Notes under the pieces: model-generated
The model's input: only the letters and a program-made list of their open reading frames with translations
What the model was told of the DNA's origin: nothing
Database searches by the model: none
Translations under genes and position numbers: made by a program
Shown here: positions 1 to 9,033 of the stretch, piece after piece
How positions within the stretch are numbered: position 1 is the stretch's first letter
Layout of the letters: every line of letters starts with the position of its first letter
Source of the DNA: Maridesulfovibrio frigidus DSM 17176
GTDB lineage: Bacteria > Desulfobacterota > Desulfovibrionia > Desulfovibrionales > Desulfovibrionaceae
Direction of reading: 5' to 3'
Assembly (NCBI RefSeq): GCF_000711735.1
Contig: NZ_JONL01000002.1
Span: 558,001-622,000 of the forward strand
DNA: 64,000 nt

Positions 1-320
1 ACTTAAAAGAAACACCCTTCCAAATTACAATGGCGGAAAACGGTAAAGAGGGGCTCGATAAATACATCGGGGGAGCATATGACCTGATCCTGATGGACAT
101 TCAAATGCCTATCATGGATGGCTACGAAGCGACTAAAGCCATAAGACAGTATGAATTGGAGCATGAAATGGAACGAATCCCCATTCTTGCCCTAACCGCA
201 AACGCTTTTCAGGAAGATGCTCAAAACTGTATCAATTGCGGATGCACTGCCCACATGGCTAAGCCTATTAAAAAGAAAAAACTTATCAGTACTCTCGAAG
301 AATACCTTGGAGAACAATAG
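1..320 (+). CDS. Response-regulator receiver domain, C-terminal part (5' end outside window)
   Basis: The reading frame is open to the left window edge (codons in phase from base 3), so this is the end of a longer gene, probably a hybrid histidine kinase or a multidomain regulator. Visible motifs of a receiver domain are the phospho-acceptor aspartate in LILMDIQMP, the MDGYEA loop, the switch threonine in LALTANAF and the lysine in MAKPIKK. The protein ends about 15 residues after that lysine, so no output domain follows and phosphotransfer to another protein is likely. The first internal ATG (base 30) lies inside the fold and is not a credible start. The opposite-strand methyltransferase-like gene ends 2 bases away. 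Confidence 0.85.
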   Translation, partial: LKETPFQITMAENGKEGLDKYIGGAYDLILMDIQMPIMDGYEATKAIRQYELEHEMERIPILALTANAFQEDAQNCINCGCTAHMAKPIKKKKLISTLEEYLGEQ

Positions 321-322
321 CG

Positions 323-1297
323 CTACCAGCGCCGGGTCAAGACCTTACTCCACGTTTCTGGAATATACTTTTCATAAGCATGGCCGACAGACTCAAGCGG
401 AGTCATGCTTCCAGACATATTGATTGCATAAGGCTTCATTAGTCTTAATGGGTAATTATCCCCCTTTAATTGAAACCCATTACTGCTATCTAGCACAGTC
501 AACATCTCGGTTTGACTGCGGCCCACCAAAACTGACTGCGGGAAAAAGTCCGCATCTTCAGTCTGTAAATAAAAACCATCATGTAGAGTTTTACAAATAA
601 ATATAAAATCTTCCTTCCAAAGTGATCTATTCACACTCGGTAGGGTTTCATTCGTGATGTAGTGAATTTTTTTATCTTCAAGAAAACCGTAGGTATCTTT
701 CTTCTTGGCGTCTGCAACAATTACATTCCCAAGACCCATTCTGCCTAAAACATCATTTGTACGCTCTGCAACTATCTGATTGCGCTCAATCCCTACAAGA
801 GACACGCCGGAGAATCCATTGCGCTTTGCAAGAACATTCATGGCGAGCATCAAGATTCCGGTTCCTGAGCCAATATCGAGTCCAGTAAACACGTCCCCGC
901 CAAACTTAGTTTTACCTTCAGCGATAACTTTAAAAATATGCGCGCTTTTCGGCAAATCAGCTAACATGCAAAGTGCAAAACCATATGACAATAATTCTTT
1001 GCGGACGTCCAAACACCCTTCCAAAACATCACTTCCAAGCCTGCGATGCACAAATTGATCAAAAAGAACTGAAACATCCTCGAGAGAAACCTCGCGATCC
1101 TGTGAACCCGGGTAAACATAAGCATGGAAAAATTTAACGAGAATGTTCATCAACAACGGACCATCAAGTTCAGTCGCAGGATTACCCGCTTCCTCGAGAT
1201 CACTTACCAGGGAAGTTCCCCTATAAATACTTCTCGAAAGAACAGTTGTCGGCATTGCCGGACGTTGCAACAAACGGAGGCTGGCTTTTTGAATCAT
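323..1297 (-). CDS. Class I SAM-dependent methyltransferase-like protein
   Basis: A 324-residue protein whose central part has the SAM-binding motif I of Rossmann methyltransferases (GLDIGSGTGILML, about residues 141-153), followed by an acidic position in LVGIERNQ and VADAKKK in the motif III region. A motif resembling the double-E loop of protein arginine methyltransferases (HYITNETLPSVN) follows, so a protein or small-molecule methyltransferase is possible. The N-terminal 100 residues are not recognised. An AGGGTG ribosome site precedes the ATG by 8 bases. It is convergent with the receiver-domain gene. The substrate cannot be inferred. Confidence 0.6.
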   Translation of the reverse strand: MIQKASLRLLQRPAMPTTVLSRSIYRGTSLVSDLEEAGNPATELDGPLLMNILVKFFHAYVYPGSQDREVSLEDVSVLFDQFVHRRLGSDVLEGCLDVRKELLSYGFALCMLADLPKSAHIFKVIAEGKTKFGGDVFTGLDIGSGTGILMLAMNVLAKRNGFSGVSLVGIERNQIVAERTNDVLGRMGLGNVIVADAKKKDTYGFLEDKKIHYITNETLPSVNRSLWKEDFIFICKTLHDGFYLQTEDADFFPQSVLVGRSQTEMLTVLDSSNGFQLKGDNYPLRLMKPYAINMSGSMTPLESVGHAYEKYIPETWSKVLTRRW

Positions 1298-1680
1298 AGC
1301 TAACGCACCCTAACTAGAATTGTTTAAAAAAATCGGAGCTGACACTATCTTCCGATCTTATCCTTATTTTAAAATCATTTCCACAACTCACGACATTCAT
1401 GTGAATATTTATTATAATAGCTAAATTCACACTTACATTTCAACCACTAACGACTAAACGAATTTCTATTGAAAAGCAAAAATTCAAACAAAATATACAG
1501 CTGAGATCACCCGAAAGCACTTCGAACTCCACCACTTTCTTGCCTATACTGAAAAAACTTGAGCTTGACCTTTGTGCAATTCCTGATACGGACTTCCAAG
1601 ACCCTGAAAAAGGCTGGGGTCTTCATACAAAAATATAATTAAACGTCACGCTGGCAAAGCCCGGTAAAGGACATATTCTC
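1298..1680. other. Intergenic region with a start-less open frame
   Basis: The 383-base gap separates the divergent methyltransferase-like gene and prfC. It is AT-rich near 1320-1460. On the plus strand a frame stays open from about 1403 to a TAA at about 1639 and ends in a plausible protein-like stretch (KKLELDLC ... DPEKGWGLHTKI), but it has no ATG, GTG or TTG near its beginning. It may be a decayed small gene or chance. A weak AAAGGA ribosome site for prfC lies at its right end. Confidence 0.4.
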
Positions 1681-3282
1681 ATGCAGGAACAAGTAGATCC
1701 AATTCTTAAAAAAGAAGTTGAACGCAGACGTACTTTCGGCATTATCAGTCACCCTGATGCAGGTAAAACAACACTGACCGAAAAGTTACTCCTATATGGT
1801 GGCGCCATCCAGATGGCGGGAACAGTTAAATCGCGTAAAGCAGCCCGTCATGCCACTTCCGATTGGATGAAAATGGAGCAGGATCGCGGAATTTCCATTA
1901 CAACTTCAGTTATGAAGTTCAATTACCGGAATTTCGAAATCAACCTGCTCGATACTCCAGGCCATCAGGATTTCTCCGAAGATACTTACCGGGTACTCAC
2001 AGCAGTTGACTCTGCGCTGATGGTTATCGACTGCGCAAAAGGCGTTGAAAACCAGACAAAAAAACTGATGGAAGTCTGCCGAATGCGCGACACTCCTATC
2101 ATCACCTTCATTAATAAAATGGACCGTGAAGGAGTAGACCCGTTTGATTTGCTAGCTGACATTGAAGAAACCCTTAAAATTGAATGTGCGCCCCTCAGTT
2201 GGCCCATCGGTATGGGATCTGATTTTAAAGGCACTTACAATATGTATAAGGGTGAGCTGCATCTATTTTCAGCAACTCACGGCGGAGCGATTCAGGAAGG
2301 CGAAATAATAAAAGATCTGAATAGCCCGCGTCTTGATGAACTTCTAGGAGATCAGGCTACTCAGCTCAGAGACGAACTTGAACTGCTTGAAGGCGCTGGA
2401 TATCCTTTTGACAAAGAACGCTACCTTGCCGGAAAACAAACACCTGTATTCTTCGGCAGTGCCATTAACAACTTCGGCGTTCAAGAAATGCTGGATTCAT
2501 TTGTAGAACTAGCTCCTTTCCCGCGTCCTCGTGCAACGACCACGCGTGATGTGTCTCCATTTGAAAGCGAATTCACAGCTGTTGCCTTTAAAATTCAGGC
2601 AAATATGGACCCTGCTCACAGAGACCGCATTGCGTTTATGCGCATTTGTTCTGGAAAATTTTCGAGAGGGATGAAAGTCCGTCATCATCGCATAGGAAAA
2701 GATTTCCAAATTGCTAATGCCACAATATTCATGGCTCAGGACCGCACAGGTGTTGAAGAAGCATGGCCAGGTGATATTATCGGCGTACATAACCATGGGA
2801 CTATTAAAATCGGTGACACCTTCACTTCATCAAAGGATGAAGTGAAATTTACTGGAATTCCCAACTTCGCACCGGAACATTTCCGCCGAGTGATTCTACG
2901 AGATCCTTTGAAGAGCAAACAGCTTAACAAAGGGCTTCACCAGTTAGCAGAAGAAGGTGCTGTCCAGCTATTTAAACCGCTAGGAAACAACGACAACATC
3001 CTTGGAGCTGTCGGAATTTTGCAATTTGAAGTAATCATGTCCCGCTTAAAAGGGGAATACGGCGTTGAAGCTATTTACGAGCCGGTTGAATTTCATACTG
3101 CAAGATGGCTTGCCTGCGACGATCATAAAGAACTGGAAGGTATAAAAAAACGGTACCCGCGCTTTGTAGCCCTTGACGGAGATGAGAATCTTACCTTCTT
3201 GGCTCCAAGCCAGTGGAGACTACAGCAAGCGGAAGAAGAGTGGCCGAAAATCAACTTTATGAAAACCAGAGAGCATCAATAG
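1681..3282 (+). CDS. prfC: Peptide chain release factor 3
   Basis: A translational GTPase of 533 residues, close to the usual RF3 length. It removes RF1 or RF2 from the ribosome after peptide release. The G1 loop ([12 protein letters not shown], residues 20-31), the G2 region with [10 protein letters not shown]3 ([12 protein letters not shown]) and G4 (INKMDREG) are intact. The [28 protein letters not shown] start and the long insertion after G4 separate RF3 from EF-G and LepA. AAAGGA lies about 10 bases before the ATG. No operon partner is evident; the next gene starts 285 bases later behind a palindrome-rich spacer. Confidence 0.97.
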   Translation: MQEQVDPILKKEVERRRTFGIISHPDAGKTTLTEKLLLYGGAIQMAGTVKSRKAARHATSDWMKMEQDRGISITTSVMKFNYRNFEINLLDTPGHQDFSEDTYRVLTAVDSALMVIDCAKGVENQTKKLMEVCRMRDTPIITFINKMDREGVDPFDLLADIEETLKIECAPLSWPIGMGSDFKGTYNMYKGELHLFSATHGGAIQEGEIIKDLNSPRLDELLGDQATQLRDELELLEGAGYPFDKERYLAGKQTPVFFGSAINNFGVQEMLDSFVELAPFPRPRATTTRDVSPFESEFTAVAFKIQANMDPAHRDRIAFMRICSGKFSRGMKVRHHRIGKDFQIANATIFMAQDRTGVEEAWPGDIIGVHNHGTIKIGDTFTSSKDEVKFTGIPNFAPEHFRRVILRDPLKSKQLNKGLHQLAEEGAVQLFKPLGNNDNILGAVGILQFEVIMSRLKGEYGVEAIYEPVEFHTARWLACDDHKELEGIKKRYPRFVALDGDENLTFLAPSQWRLQQAEEEWPKINFMKTREHQ

Positions 3283-3375
3283 CCTAAATTACCATCTAAA
3301 AGGTGATTTAACCGCAAAATTTGCTGCTCAGGGTTGACGAAGTCGTCATAGGCTAATATTCAACTAAGTGACTAA

Positions 3376-3540
3376 TTAAAGTTTTAACTTTAAGCTTTCA
3401 GCCGTCTGCCGAAAAGTCGGCTGAAGAACAAGATATAAAACTTCGCGATACTAGAGGATGCCATACAATCCTGCTGCCCCGTGATCTTTCAGGCTTACTT
3501 TTAACCTGACACATCACGGGCCGGCGGGAACATTAACCCG
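3376..3540 (+). promoter_or_regulatory. Palindrome-rich spacer between prfC and the exonuclease gene
   Basis: Several inverted repeats occur in a row. TTAAAGTT-tt-AACTTTAA (3376-3393) is a perfect 18-base palindrome. TTCAGCCG (3397-3404) pairs with CGGCTGAA (3418-3425). CCCGTGAT (3478-3485) pairs with ATCACGGG (3513-3520) and encloses an inner TCAGG/CCTGA stem (3489-3493 with 3505-3509). CGGG/CCCG follow at 3524-3540. None has a proper T-run, so a simple terminator does not explain them. A structured leader RNA or repressor sites are possible. Confidence 0.4.
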
Positions 3541-3567
3541 ACCATCAGGATCTACCCCGTCATTTTT

Positions 3568-4164
3568 ATGCAATTACCTGAAAGATATAAACGGAAATTT
3601 ACCAAGGCAGAGATCAACGAGCTACCCCTAAGGCAGTACGAAGGTCCGATTAAACTTATTGATTGTGAAGACGATGTTCCTTGTATCATTGATGAAATAA
3701 GCAAAGCTGGTTTACTTGGTTTCGATACAGAGACCAGACCAGTATTTCGCAAAGGACTATCTTATCCCCCCTCGCTGATCCAGCTTGCAACACGGGATTG
3801 CGTATACCTTCTGCACTTAAATCACATTCCGCTTTGTGATGAAATAAAAAAACTTCTCTCATCTGCCAGCATTATTAAGACCGGCGTTGCCGTAATTAAT
3901 GATGTTAAGGAGCTGAGGCAGGTTTCGCATTTCGAAGGAAGAGGCTTTGTTGATCTCGGAGACCTCGCGAGGTCTCTTGAAATGCAGACCAACGGACTCC
4001 GCAATCTTGCTGCGAACCTACTTGGTTTTCGCATTTCCAAAGGAGTCCAGTGCTCCAATTGGGGACGTAAAGATTTATCTCCGCAGCAAATTACTTATGC
4101 AGCGACCGATGCTTGGGTAAGCAGAGAAATCTATTTAAAATTTCAGGAAATGGGAGCTCTCTAG
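3568..4164 (+). CDS. 3'-5' exonuclease domain protein (DEDDy, RNase D / WRN type)
   Basis: A 198-residue stand-alone exonuclease domain. Motif I is GFDTETRP with the catalytic Asp and Glu, motif II is centred on TGVAVINDVKEL, and motif III is YAATDAWVSREIY with the Tyr and Asp of the DEDDy class. It lacks the HRDC domain of full RNase D, so it resembles the short WRN-exonuclease-like proteins of bacteria. DNA or RNA 3' ends are the expected substrate; which one cannot be decided. The first ATG was chosen; an AGGA lies about 15 bases upstream, a poor ribosome site. The gene stands behind a palindrome-rich spacer. Confidence 0.8.
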   Translation: MQLPERYKRKFTKAEINELPLRQYEGPIKLIDCEDDVPCIIDEISKAGLLGFDTETRPVFRKGLSYPPSLIQLATRDCVYLLHLNHIPLCDEIKKLLSSASIIKTGVAVINDVKELRQVSHFEGRGFVDLGDLARSLEMQTNGLRNLAANLLGFRISKGVQCSNWGRKDLSPQQITYAATDAWVSREIYLKFQEMGAL

Positions 4165-4243
4165 CCTCCCCACCCGAAGACTGACTTGCAACAATCAAAA
4201 TCCGGCCAGCTAATATACTACCGGAGTAAGGCCTTACATAAAA

Positions 4244-5425
4244 ATGAACTGCAAATTATCCACTCATATTAAACTTCTACCTTTGATGGTATTTATTCTG
4301 TGCTCCATGACTTTACCTGCTCTTGCGCAAGAAAACTGCGTAAAAGAACTAAAAGCAGACATCGCTGATATTTCCGGAGTGCAACGTATTGTAAGCGAAA
4401 ACGACAATTTTTTAGCAATTTTAGACACTTCAGATAGAACGGAAGTTATTAAACTCGTCTCACGTATTGCAGCGATTCATAGACAAACGTCCCCTTCAGG
4501 CTGCTCTTTTTCACAATACCCTGTTGCTATCGTAAACAGTAAACTCGTTCAGATTAAATCCAAAACTACCGGCAGCCTAACTAACGCAAACTTTATTAAG
4601 CTTTTGTATAAGTATGTCTATGCTCTAAACCCGGTCCAAGTAGAAGAAAACTTGCAAGGGTATGCAAAACTTGTAGAACTGGCTCCTCAAAATAGCTACT
4701 ATGCAGCCCGCTTAGATCACTATAAAGAACGCATTAAGCTTCAAAAAAACAGAAACGAGTTCGTCAGCAGATGCCTGAAAGAAGCAGCAAAAGATGCGAA
4801 CATTGTAGACCTTAAAATTAAGAAAGACATTTATCTTTTCATACTTAAAGATAGCGCCCCAGAGAAAACAACCACTGAATTTCTGAACAGAGTTGCGAAG
4901 CTCACCCCGAAACCCCAAAAAGCTTTTTGCCTATTTTTCTACGACCCTGAGCTTAACCGCTTAGGCGAATCATGCCCGTCTACATACCAAAAAACTCTAG
5001 GCAATGCCGAAAGTTCTCTTTTAATGAGCCATGTTCAATCAATACCGAGCTACAAAATAGATCAGAATATTAACGGCTACAAGGCGTTGAAAAAGCTTAA
5101 TCCATCTTCCACTCTGTATACTACCAAGCTCAGGACATACGAAGCCAAGCGTAACGGGTTAAAGCAGTTTTTAAATGTTAAGACTTCAACTGGATCAAAC
5201 TTATTCACTAAAAGCAACGTTAAAGGATCAACCCTCTACGTAACCGTTAATAGTGATGCTCTAAACAACAATTCCAAGAAGTCTTTAAACTCATTCTACG
5301 GAATGCTCAGCAGTTACTATTCACACTCAGGCAGTCCATATTTAAAATGCATGATAAAAGACTCAGCAGGTTCAACTCTGGGCAAAATTCAATGTAACAA
5401 GAAAGGGCAGTGTAGCTTTCAATAG
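4244..5425 (+). CDS. Secreted protein with repeated modules, unknown function
   Basis: A 393-residue protein with a signal peptide (basic start, hydrophobic 11-26, cleavage probably after LPALA). The mature part looks internally repeated. A segment reading NLQGYAKLVELAP..YY..RLDHYKERI (about 136-165) recurs as NINGYKALKKLNP..LYTTKLRTYEAKR (about 273-302), and each copy is preceded by a Cys-containing beta-like module. A third, partial module ends the protein. Even numbers of cysteines in the modules suggest disulfides. The repeat resembles the GYxxLxxLxP motif found in many uncharacterised bacterial envelope proteins. No enzyme motif is visible. Confidence 0.7.
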   Translation: MNCKLSTHIKLLPLMVFILCSMTLPALAQENCVKELKADIADISGVQRIVSENDNFLAILDTSDRTEVIKLVSRIAAIHRQTSPSGCSFSQYPVAIVNSKLVQIKSKTTGSLTNANFIKLLYKYVYALNPVQVEENLQGYAKLVELAPQNSYYAARLDHYKERIKLQKNRNEFVSRCLKEAAKDANIVDLKIKKDIYLFILKDSAPEKTTTEFLNRVAKLTPKPQKAFCLFFYDPELNRLGESCPSTYQKTLGNAESSLLMSHVQSIPSYKIDQNINGYKALKKLNPSSTLYTTKLRTYEAKRNGLKQFLNVKTSTGSNLFTKSNVKGSTLYVTVNSDALNNNSKKSLNSFYGMLSSYYSHSGSPYLKCMIKDSAGSTLGKIQCNKKGQCSFQ

Positions 5426-5455
5426 TAGTTTTCATTGCAATTACATTTACAATTG

Positions 5456-5503
5456 AACACAAAAAAGCCTCTATTTAATAATAAAGAGAGGCTTTTTTGT
5501 GTT
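5456..5503. terminator. Bidirectional terminator
   Basis: Perfect 17-base arms (AACACAAAAAAGCCTCT at 5456-5472 and its complement at 5487-5503) enclose a 14-base loop. A-runs and T-runs flank the GC core on both sides, so it can end both converging genes. Confidence 0.9.
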
Positions 5504-5517
5504 CATCTATTTGCTAA

Positions 5518-6483
5518 TTACATGCTTACAAAGAAATAAACTGTTCCTACAAGAACCAAACTTGCGGAGCGCAAAGCCTGATTATAAATAATTAGCTTCA
5601 ACGCCATTCTTCCTCTAAAAATACCTGCGTAATAAGGAAGCTGGTGCCGCAAAGCACGCATAGGAGTAGATAAAATATTCCCAATCATAAGAGCTAAAAC
5701 AATATCACGTGGTGCGAGAGTTCCATCCCCTAAAAGAGAACCGGCTGCTGCAAGCCCAGCTGTAAATTCTGCCGCTAAACTAAAAGCTACAATCCCGAAA
5801 ATCTCCGGATTCAACCACGATAGGAAACTTAAATTCTCGCTTAAATATTCTTGAAATGAAGCAAGATACCCATAGTAACGCAGAAAAAAGAACACTGTGT
5901 AGATAGGAACCGTAATGAAAACCACACGGGGCAATCTTTTGCGTAATCTCTTAAACGCTTTTGAAACTATTTCGGCTATGTTTTTGGGCTCATGGCTTGC
6001 CAGTTTAGCTGAAATACTACCACAGCATCCGTCTGAAGGAAGCCAAAAACGGCCCCATAAAACAATCAATACTGTTCGTATACAAGCAGCCAGCAAAGTC
6101 AGCCCGACATAAACAAAAGCTACACTTCCGATAAAAGGAGCCGCTATAAAAAAGACCGTAGGCATATGGAGAAAATAAGTGGGTAAACTGTTAAAAAGGT
6201 TGGATACCACTAACTCTTTATCAGATATTTCACCCTTTTCATAAGCTTCGGAAAGCATGGAGTTTGCGGCAACTCCCGAAAAAAAAGCCAACGCAAAGCT
6301 GGCCCCACTTATATCTTTCAGCCGCCCCATCCGTATTAAAGGAGTAGCGACCTTCCCCATAGCCCGCGTCCAGCGAAGCCCTTCAAGAATATTACCGATT
6401 AAAAGACCTAGGCTAATGAACAGAACCAGCCGTATCAACGGCCAGCCAAGTCCATTCCACAAAACATCCGGTGAAAAAGACAA
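5518..6483 (-). CDS. Nucleoside-recognition (Gate) domain membrane protein
   Basis: A polytopic membrane protein of 321 residues with about eight hydrophobic segments. The SGASFALAFFSGVAANSMLSEAYEKGEISDKE stretch and the later AAEFTAGLAAAGSLLGDG resemble the two halves of the Gate / nucleoside-recognition fold found in SpmA/SpmB and nucleoside transporters. Substrate and direction are unknown. It starts 6 bases after the stop of the 89-residue gene upstream and probably belongs to an operon with that gene and panB. An open question is whether it moves a pantothenate-related compound; only the gene order suggests this. Confidence 0.65.
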   Translation of the reverse strand: MSFSPDVLWNGLGWPLIRLVLFISLGLLIGNILEGLRWTRAMGKVATPLIRMGRLKDISGASFALAFFSGVAANSMLSEAYEKGEISDKELVVSNLFNSLPTYFLHMPTVFFIAAPFIGSVAFVYVGLTLLAACIRTVLIVLWGRFWLPSDGCCGSISAKLASHEPKNIAEIVSKAFKRLRKRLPRVVFITVPIYTVFFFLRYYGYLASFQEYLSENLSFLSWLNPEIFGIVAFSLAAEFTAGLAAAGSLLGDGTLAPRDIVLALMIGNILSTPMRALRHQLPYYAGIFRGRMALKLIIYNQALRSASLVLVGTVYFFVSM

Positions 6484-6489
6484 ATAAAC

Positions 6490-6759
6490 CTACTTTGTTA
6501 TCCAGACATCAGAGCTTAAAATCTTAAACTCGGAATGTTCTGCTGAAATGATATTCCGTGCGACAAGTTCTTTTACAGCAGCCTCAAAATCGCCTTCTTG
6601 TGCATTCCACTTTTCTATACAAGTTTGCTTTGTAACAGGATCAGACGTAGCAGTACAATTCTCGGATTTATCTATCTTTCCACCCTCAAGACTCTCAACC
6701 ATAAGGAAAAGAGAAACTGCTTCTACAGAAAGCCCAAGATCAAAAACTGCAAGTGCCAT
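6490..6759 (-). CDS. Small conserved-looking protein, unknown function
   Basis: An 89-residue acidic protein lying between panB and the membrane protein gene, with gaps of 41 and 6 bases, in the same direction. It begins MALAVFDLGLSVEAVSLFLMVESLEGG and contains two cysteines (ENCTATSD, KQTCIEK) and a C-terminal stretch that could form a small winged-helix-like domain (DFEAAVKELVARNIIS). No family is recognised. The compact operon position supports a real gene. Confidence 0.6.
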   Translation of the reverse strand: MALAVFDLGLSVEAVSLFLMVESLEGGKIDKSENCTATSDPVTKQTCIEKWNAQEGDFEAAVKELVARNIISAEHSEFKILSSDVWITK

Positions 6760-6800
6760 AACGTACTCCGTGTTTTATAAATTAAGTTCTTTAGAACTAA

Positions 6801-7655
6801 CTAAACCCTTTCTTTATCTTTTAGCAAAGTTTTAAACATCTTTAATTCTTCCACATCCATATTGGTAAAATTCTTTTCAGCAGGAAATGATCCGTCGAGA
6901 ACCTCTGCGCAATATGAGTTTACCGCTCCAATGCAATCGCCTCTAAGCTGTGCAAACTTTTTAACAAACTTAGGCACAAAACGGTCAAAAAGACCCAAAA
7001 TATCATGGTAAACCAAGACTTGACCGTCAGTGTCAGGGCCAGCGCCAATGCCAATTGTAGGAATTGTCACACGTTCAGTAATTTCCTTGGCAACCTCAGA
7101 AGGAATAGCTTCGAGCACAATAGAGAAACAGCCTGCCTCTTCAAGTGCGATGGCCTCTTCAACCAAAGCAGAAGCAGATCTGGCTGTCTTACCCTGTCCC
7201 TTAAACCCACCAAACCGTGCAACATGTTGAGGGGTTAGCCCAATATGTCCCTGCACAGGCACACCGGAATCAACTATAGCTCTAACATGCTCAAGAAAAG
7301 GGAAACCACCCTCAAGCTTTACTGCACGCGCACCAGTTTTGCTTAAAAATTTTCCAGCATTGGCAACTGCCATAGATACAGATGGCTGATAAGACATAAA
7401 AGGCATATCGCCGATGATCAAAGCTCTTGAAGCTCCTCTGGAGACTGCGGCAGTGTGGTGCAACATATCATCCATGGTAACAGACAAGGTGTCTTCGTAC
7501 CCAAGGACAACCATCCCCAGTGAATCTCCTACAAGAATAATATCGACATCAGCAGCGTCAGCAATCTGCCCTGAGGAATAATCATAAGCTGTAATCGAAG
7601 TTATTTTGCGCTGCCCCTTTAGGTCTCTAATGGCGGGAGCTGTCATTTTTTTCAT
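6801..7655 (-). CDS. panB: 3-methyl-2-oxobutanoate hydroxymethyltransferase
   Basis: Ketopantoate hydroxymethyltransferase, the first committed enzyme of pantothenate synthesis, which transfers a hydroxymethyl group from 5,10-methylene-tetrahydrofolate to 2-oxoisovalerate. The 284-residue length is slightly above the usual 264. Family signatures are the ITAYDYSSGQIAD start, the metal-binding LVGDSLGMVVLGYEDTLSV loop, GDMPFMSYQ, AVKLEGG, GHIGLTPQ and the late IGIGAGPDTDGQVLV motif. It leads a likely operon with a small protein gene and a Gate-domain membrane protein. No panC or panD is seen in the window. Confidence 0.95.
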   Translation of the reverse strand: MKKMTAPAIRDLKGQRKITSITAYDYSSGQIADAADVDIILVGDSLGMVVLGYEDTLSVTMDDMLHHTAAVSRGASRALIIGDMPFMSYQPSVSMAVANAGKFLSKTGARAVKLEGGFPFLEHVRAIVDSGVPVQGHIGLTPQHVARFGGFKGQGKTARSASALVEEAIALEEAGCFSIVLEAIPSEVAKEITERVTIPTIGIGAGPDTDGQVLVYHDILGLFDRFVPKFVKKFAQLRGDCIGAVNSYCAEVLDGSFPAEKNFTNMDVEELKMFKTLLKDKERV

Positions 7656-7789
7656 ACCGAAACCTCATATATCATTTAATGAATCCAATGGGGATAATAT
7701 CGCGTAAACAAGTCGAACTTAAAAGAAGCGGAATCAATTTGAGCAAGTGGAGGGAGAATCGTCAAGTTAAATGGGAAAAAGTGCAAAAA

Positions 7790-7820
7790 AAAAGAGACCC
7801 GGATTACCCGAGTCTCTTTT
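7790..7820. terminator. Terminator hairpin behind the S24-type regulator gene
   Basis: AAAAGAGACCCGG (7790-7802) pairs with CCGAGTCTCTTTT (7808-7820) with one mismatch and a short loop. A- and T-runs on both sides allow use in either direction; it lies between the regulator stop (7844) and the panB promoter. Confidence 0.85.
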
Positions 7821-7843
7821 AAAATACAAAGCTTAAAGCCAAA

Positions 7844-8530
7844 TTAGACTTCTTGCATTACCCACACAACTCGCCCAACAACAAGCTTATCCTGATCCTG
7901 CACGGGAATGAATAATTCAGGGTGCTGTGGATCTTCAGGACGCAAAATAAAGCGAGAATTCTCAGGGTCAAAAAAGACTCTGCGAATAACTACACCCTGA
8001 TGAGGAACATGTACTGCGTACATATCGCCCGCCATCAAGCGTCTTTGAGTCTCATCAATACCCGCGAAAGCATTCCTTCGAATAGCAGGTTCCATAGATG
8101 AACCTTCTACTTTAAGAACAACCATTGAAGGTCGATAGAACGTTTCAGGGATATTCAGCTCGCCAACCTGCTGAGCTTCCCATTTTTCAGCACCGGAATC
8201 TTCTCCAGCCATAGAGGAAACAGGAACGACCCTTCCTCTGGACTGGACCTGTCCGTACTGCGCTGTTGTTTCGCTGAGAATGTTGTCAGCAGATATTTTA
8301 CCTTTACCCGGTTTTAAATAAACGGGTTCAATGCCGTCAGAAAGCCACTCAGGATTCAGTCCGTGCGTTCTGTATAATTTAATATACCATTCAGCCGGAA
8401 TAGAGCTGCGTCTTTTTGCATCAGAAATACTGGATTGTCTGATATTCAAAATTTCCGCCAACTGCACCTGAGTTCTTGTGCCGGTCGCCTTTTTAATTCT
8501 TTCTAAAGTCTCATCAAACCATTTAGACAT
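7844..8530 (-). CDS. CI/LexA-like repressor with HTH and S24 domain, probably not self-cleaving
   Basis: A 228-residue regulator. The N-terminal 1-65 form a phage CI-type helix-turn-helix (TQVQLAEILNIRQSSISDAKRR, then GLNPEWLSDG). Residues 125-228 form an S24 peptidase-like fold with the nucleophile region VEGSSMEP (Ser near 145) and an AG pair at 108-109 where LexA-type proteins are cut. The general-base lysine expected in the VKR motif appears replaced by arginine (VIRRV, residue 183), so RecA-stimulated self-cleavage is doubtful. The gene is monocistronic with a 500-base AT-rich region upstream. Chromosomal rather than prophage location is suggested by the neighbours. Confidence 0.8.
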   Translation of the reverse strand: MSKWFDETLERIKKATGTRTQVQLAEILNIRQSSISDAKRRSSIPAEWYIKLYRTHGLNPEWLSDGIEPVYLKPGKGKISADNILSETTAQYGQVQSRGRVVPVSSMAGEDSGAEKWEAQQVGELNIPETFYRPSMVVLKVEGSSMEPAIRRNAFAGIDETQRRLMAGDMYAVHVPHQGVVIRRVFFDPENSRFILRPEDPQHPELFIPVQDQDKLVVGRVVWVMQEV

Positions 8531-9033
8531 GTATATGCCCTCCTAAGGGTCAGGCGGTTTTAAAGCCACCTGTAACTCCCACACAAAATAAGCGGGAAGC
8601 TTGAATAACTTATTGTAAAACACTCAATTTTATAAAAAAATAAATGTATAAAGAATACCTTGGAGTCAATCCTTATGCCATTTTATTATAAATTAAAAAC
8701 AACAAGAAACGATATATTACTACGTTAAGAAAAATTTCACGAAGTTTATTTAAACTAATAGAGACTTTAATACACCTAAAACTATCCTAAATGCAACTCA
8801 TGCGAATTATTTTAGTTTTAAGACCTAACAGCGAATACTTGCTGTATAAATAGAGAGGAACCTTATACATTCACTATATCAACAAGGGAAAAGTATAGAA
8901 ATATTTATTCATCAACATGCAAAACTTATTGAAACTGCATCAATATACATTTCAATATATAAATTTTCATGTTCTTGTGTAAAAAAAACCTGTTCGTTTT
9001 CAGGTAATGAAATAAAACTTATTTAAATAAATG
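8531..9033. other. AT-rich intergenic region
   Basis: About 500 bases upstream of the S24-type regulator and downstream of the kinase operon. It is strongly AT-rich with many short A and T runs. No frame of useful length, no tRNA-like fold and no clear terminator were seen. The regulator's promoter should lie near its right-hand start (8531-8700), where AAAACACTCAATTTTATAAA-like stretches occur, but no convincing -35/-10 pair was identified. Confidence 0.5.
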
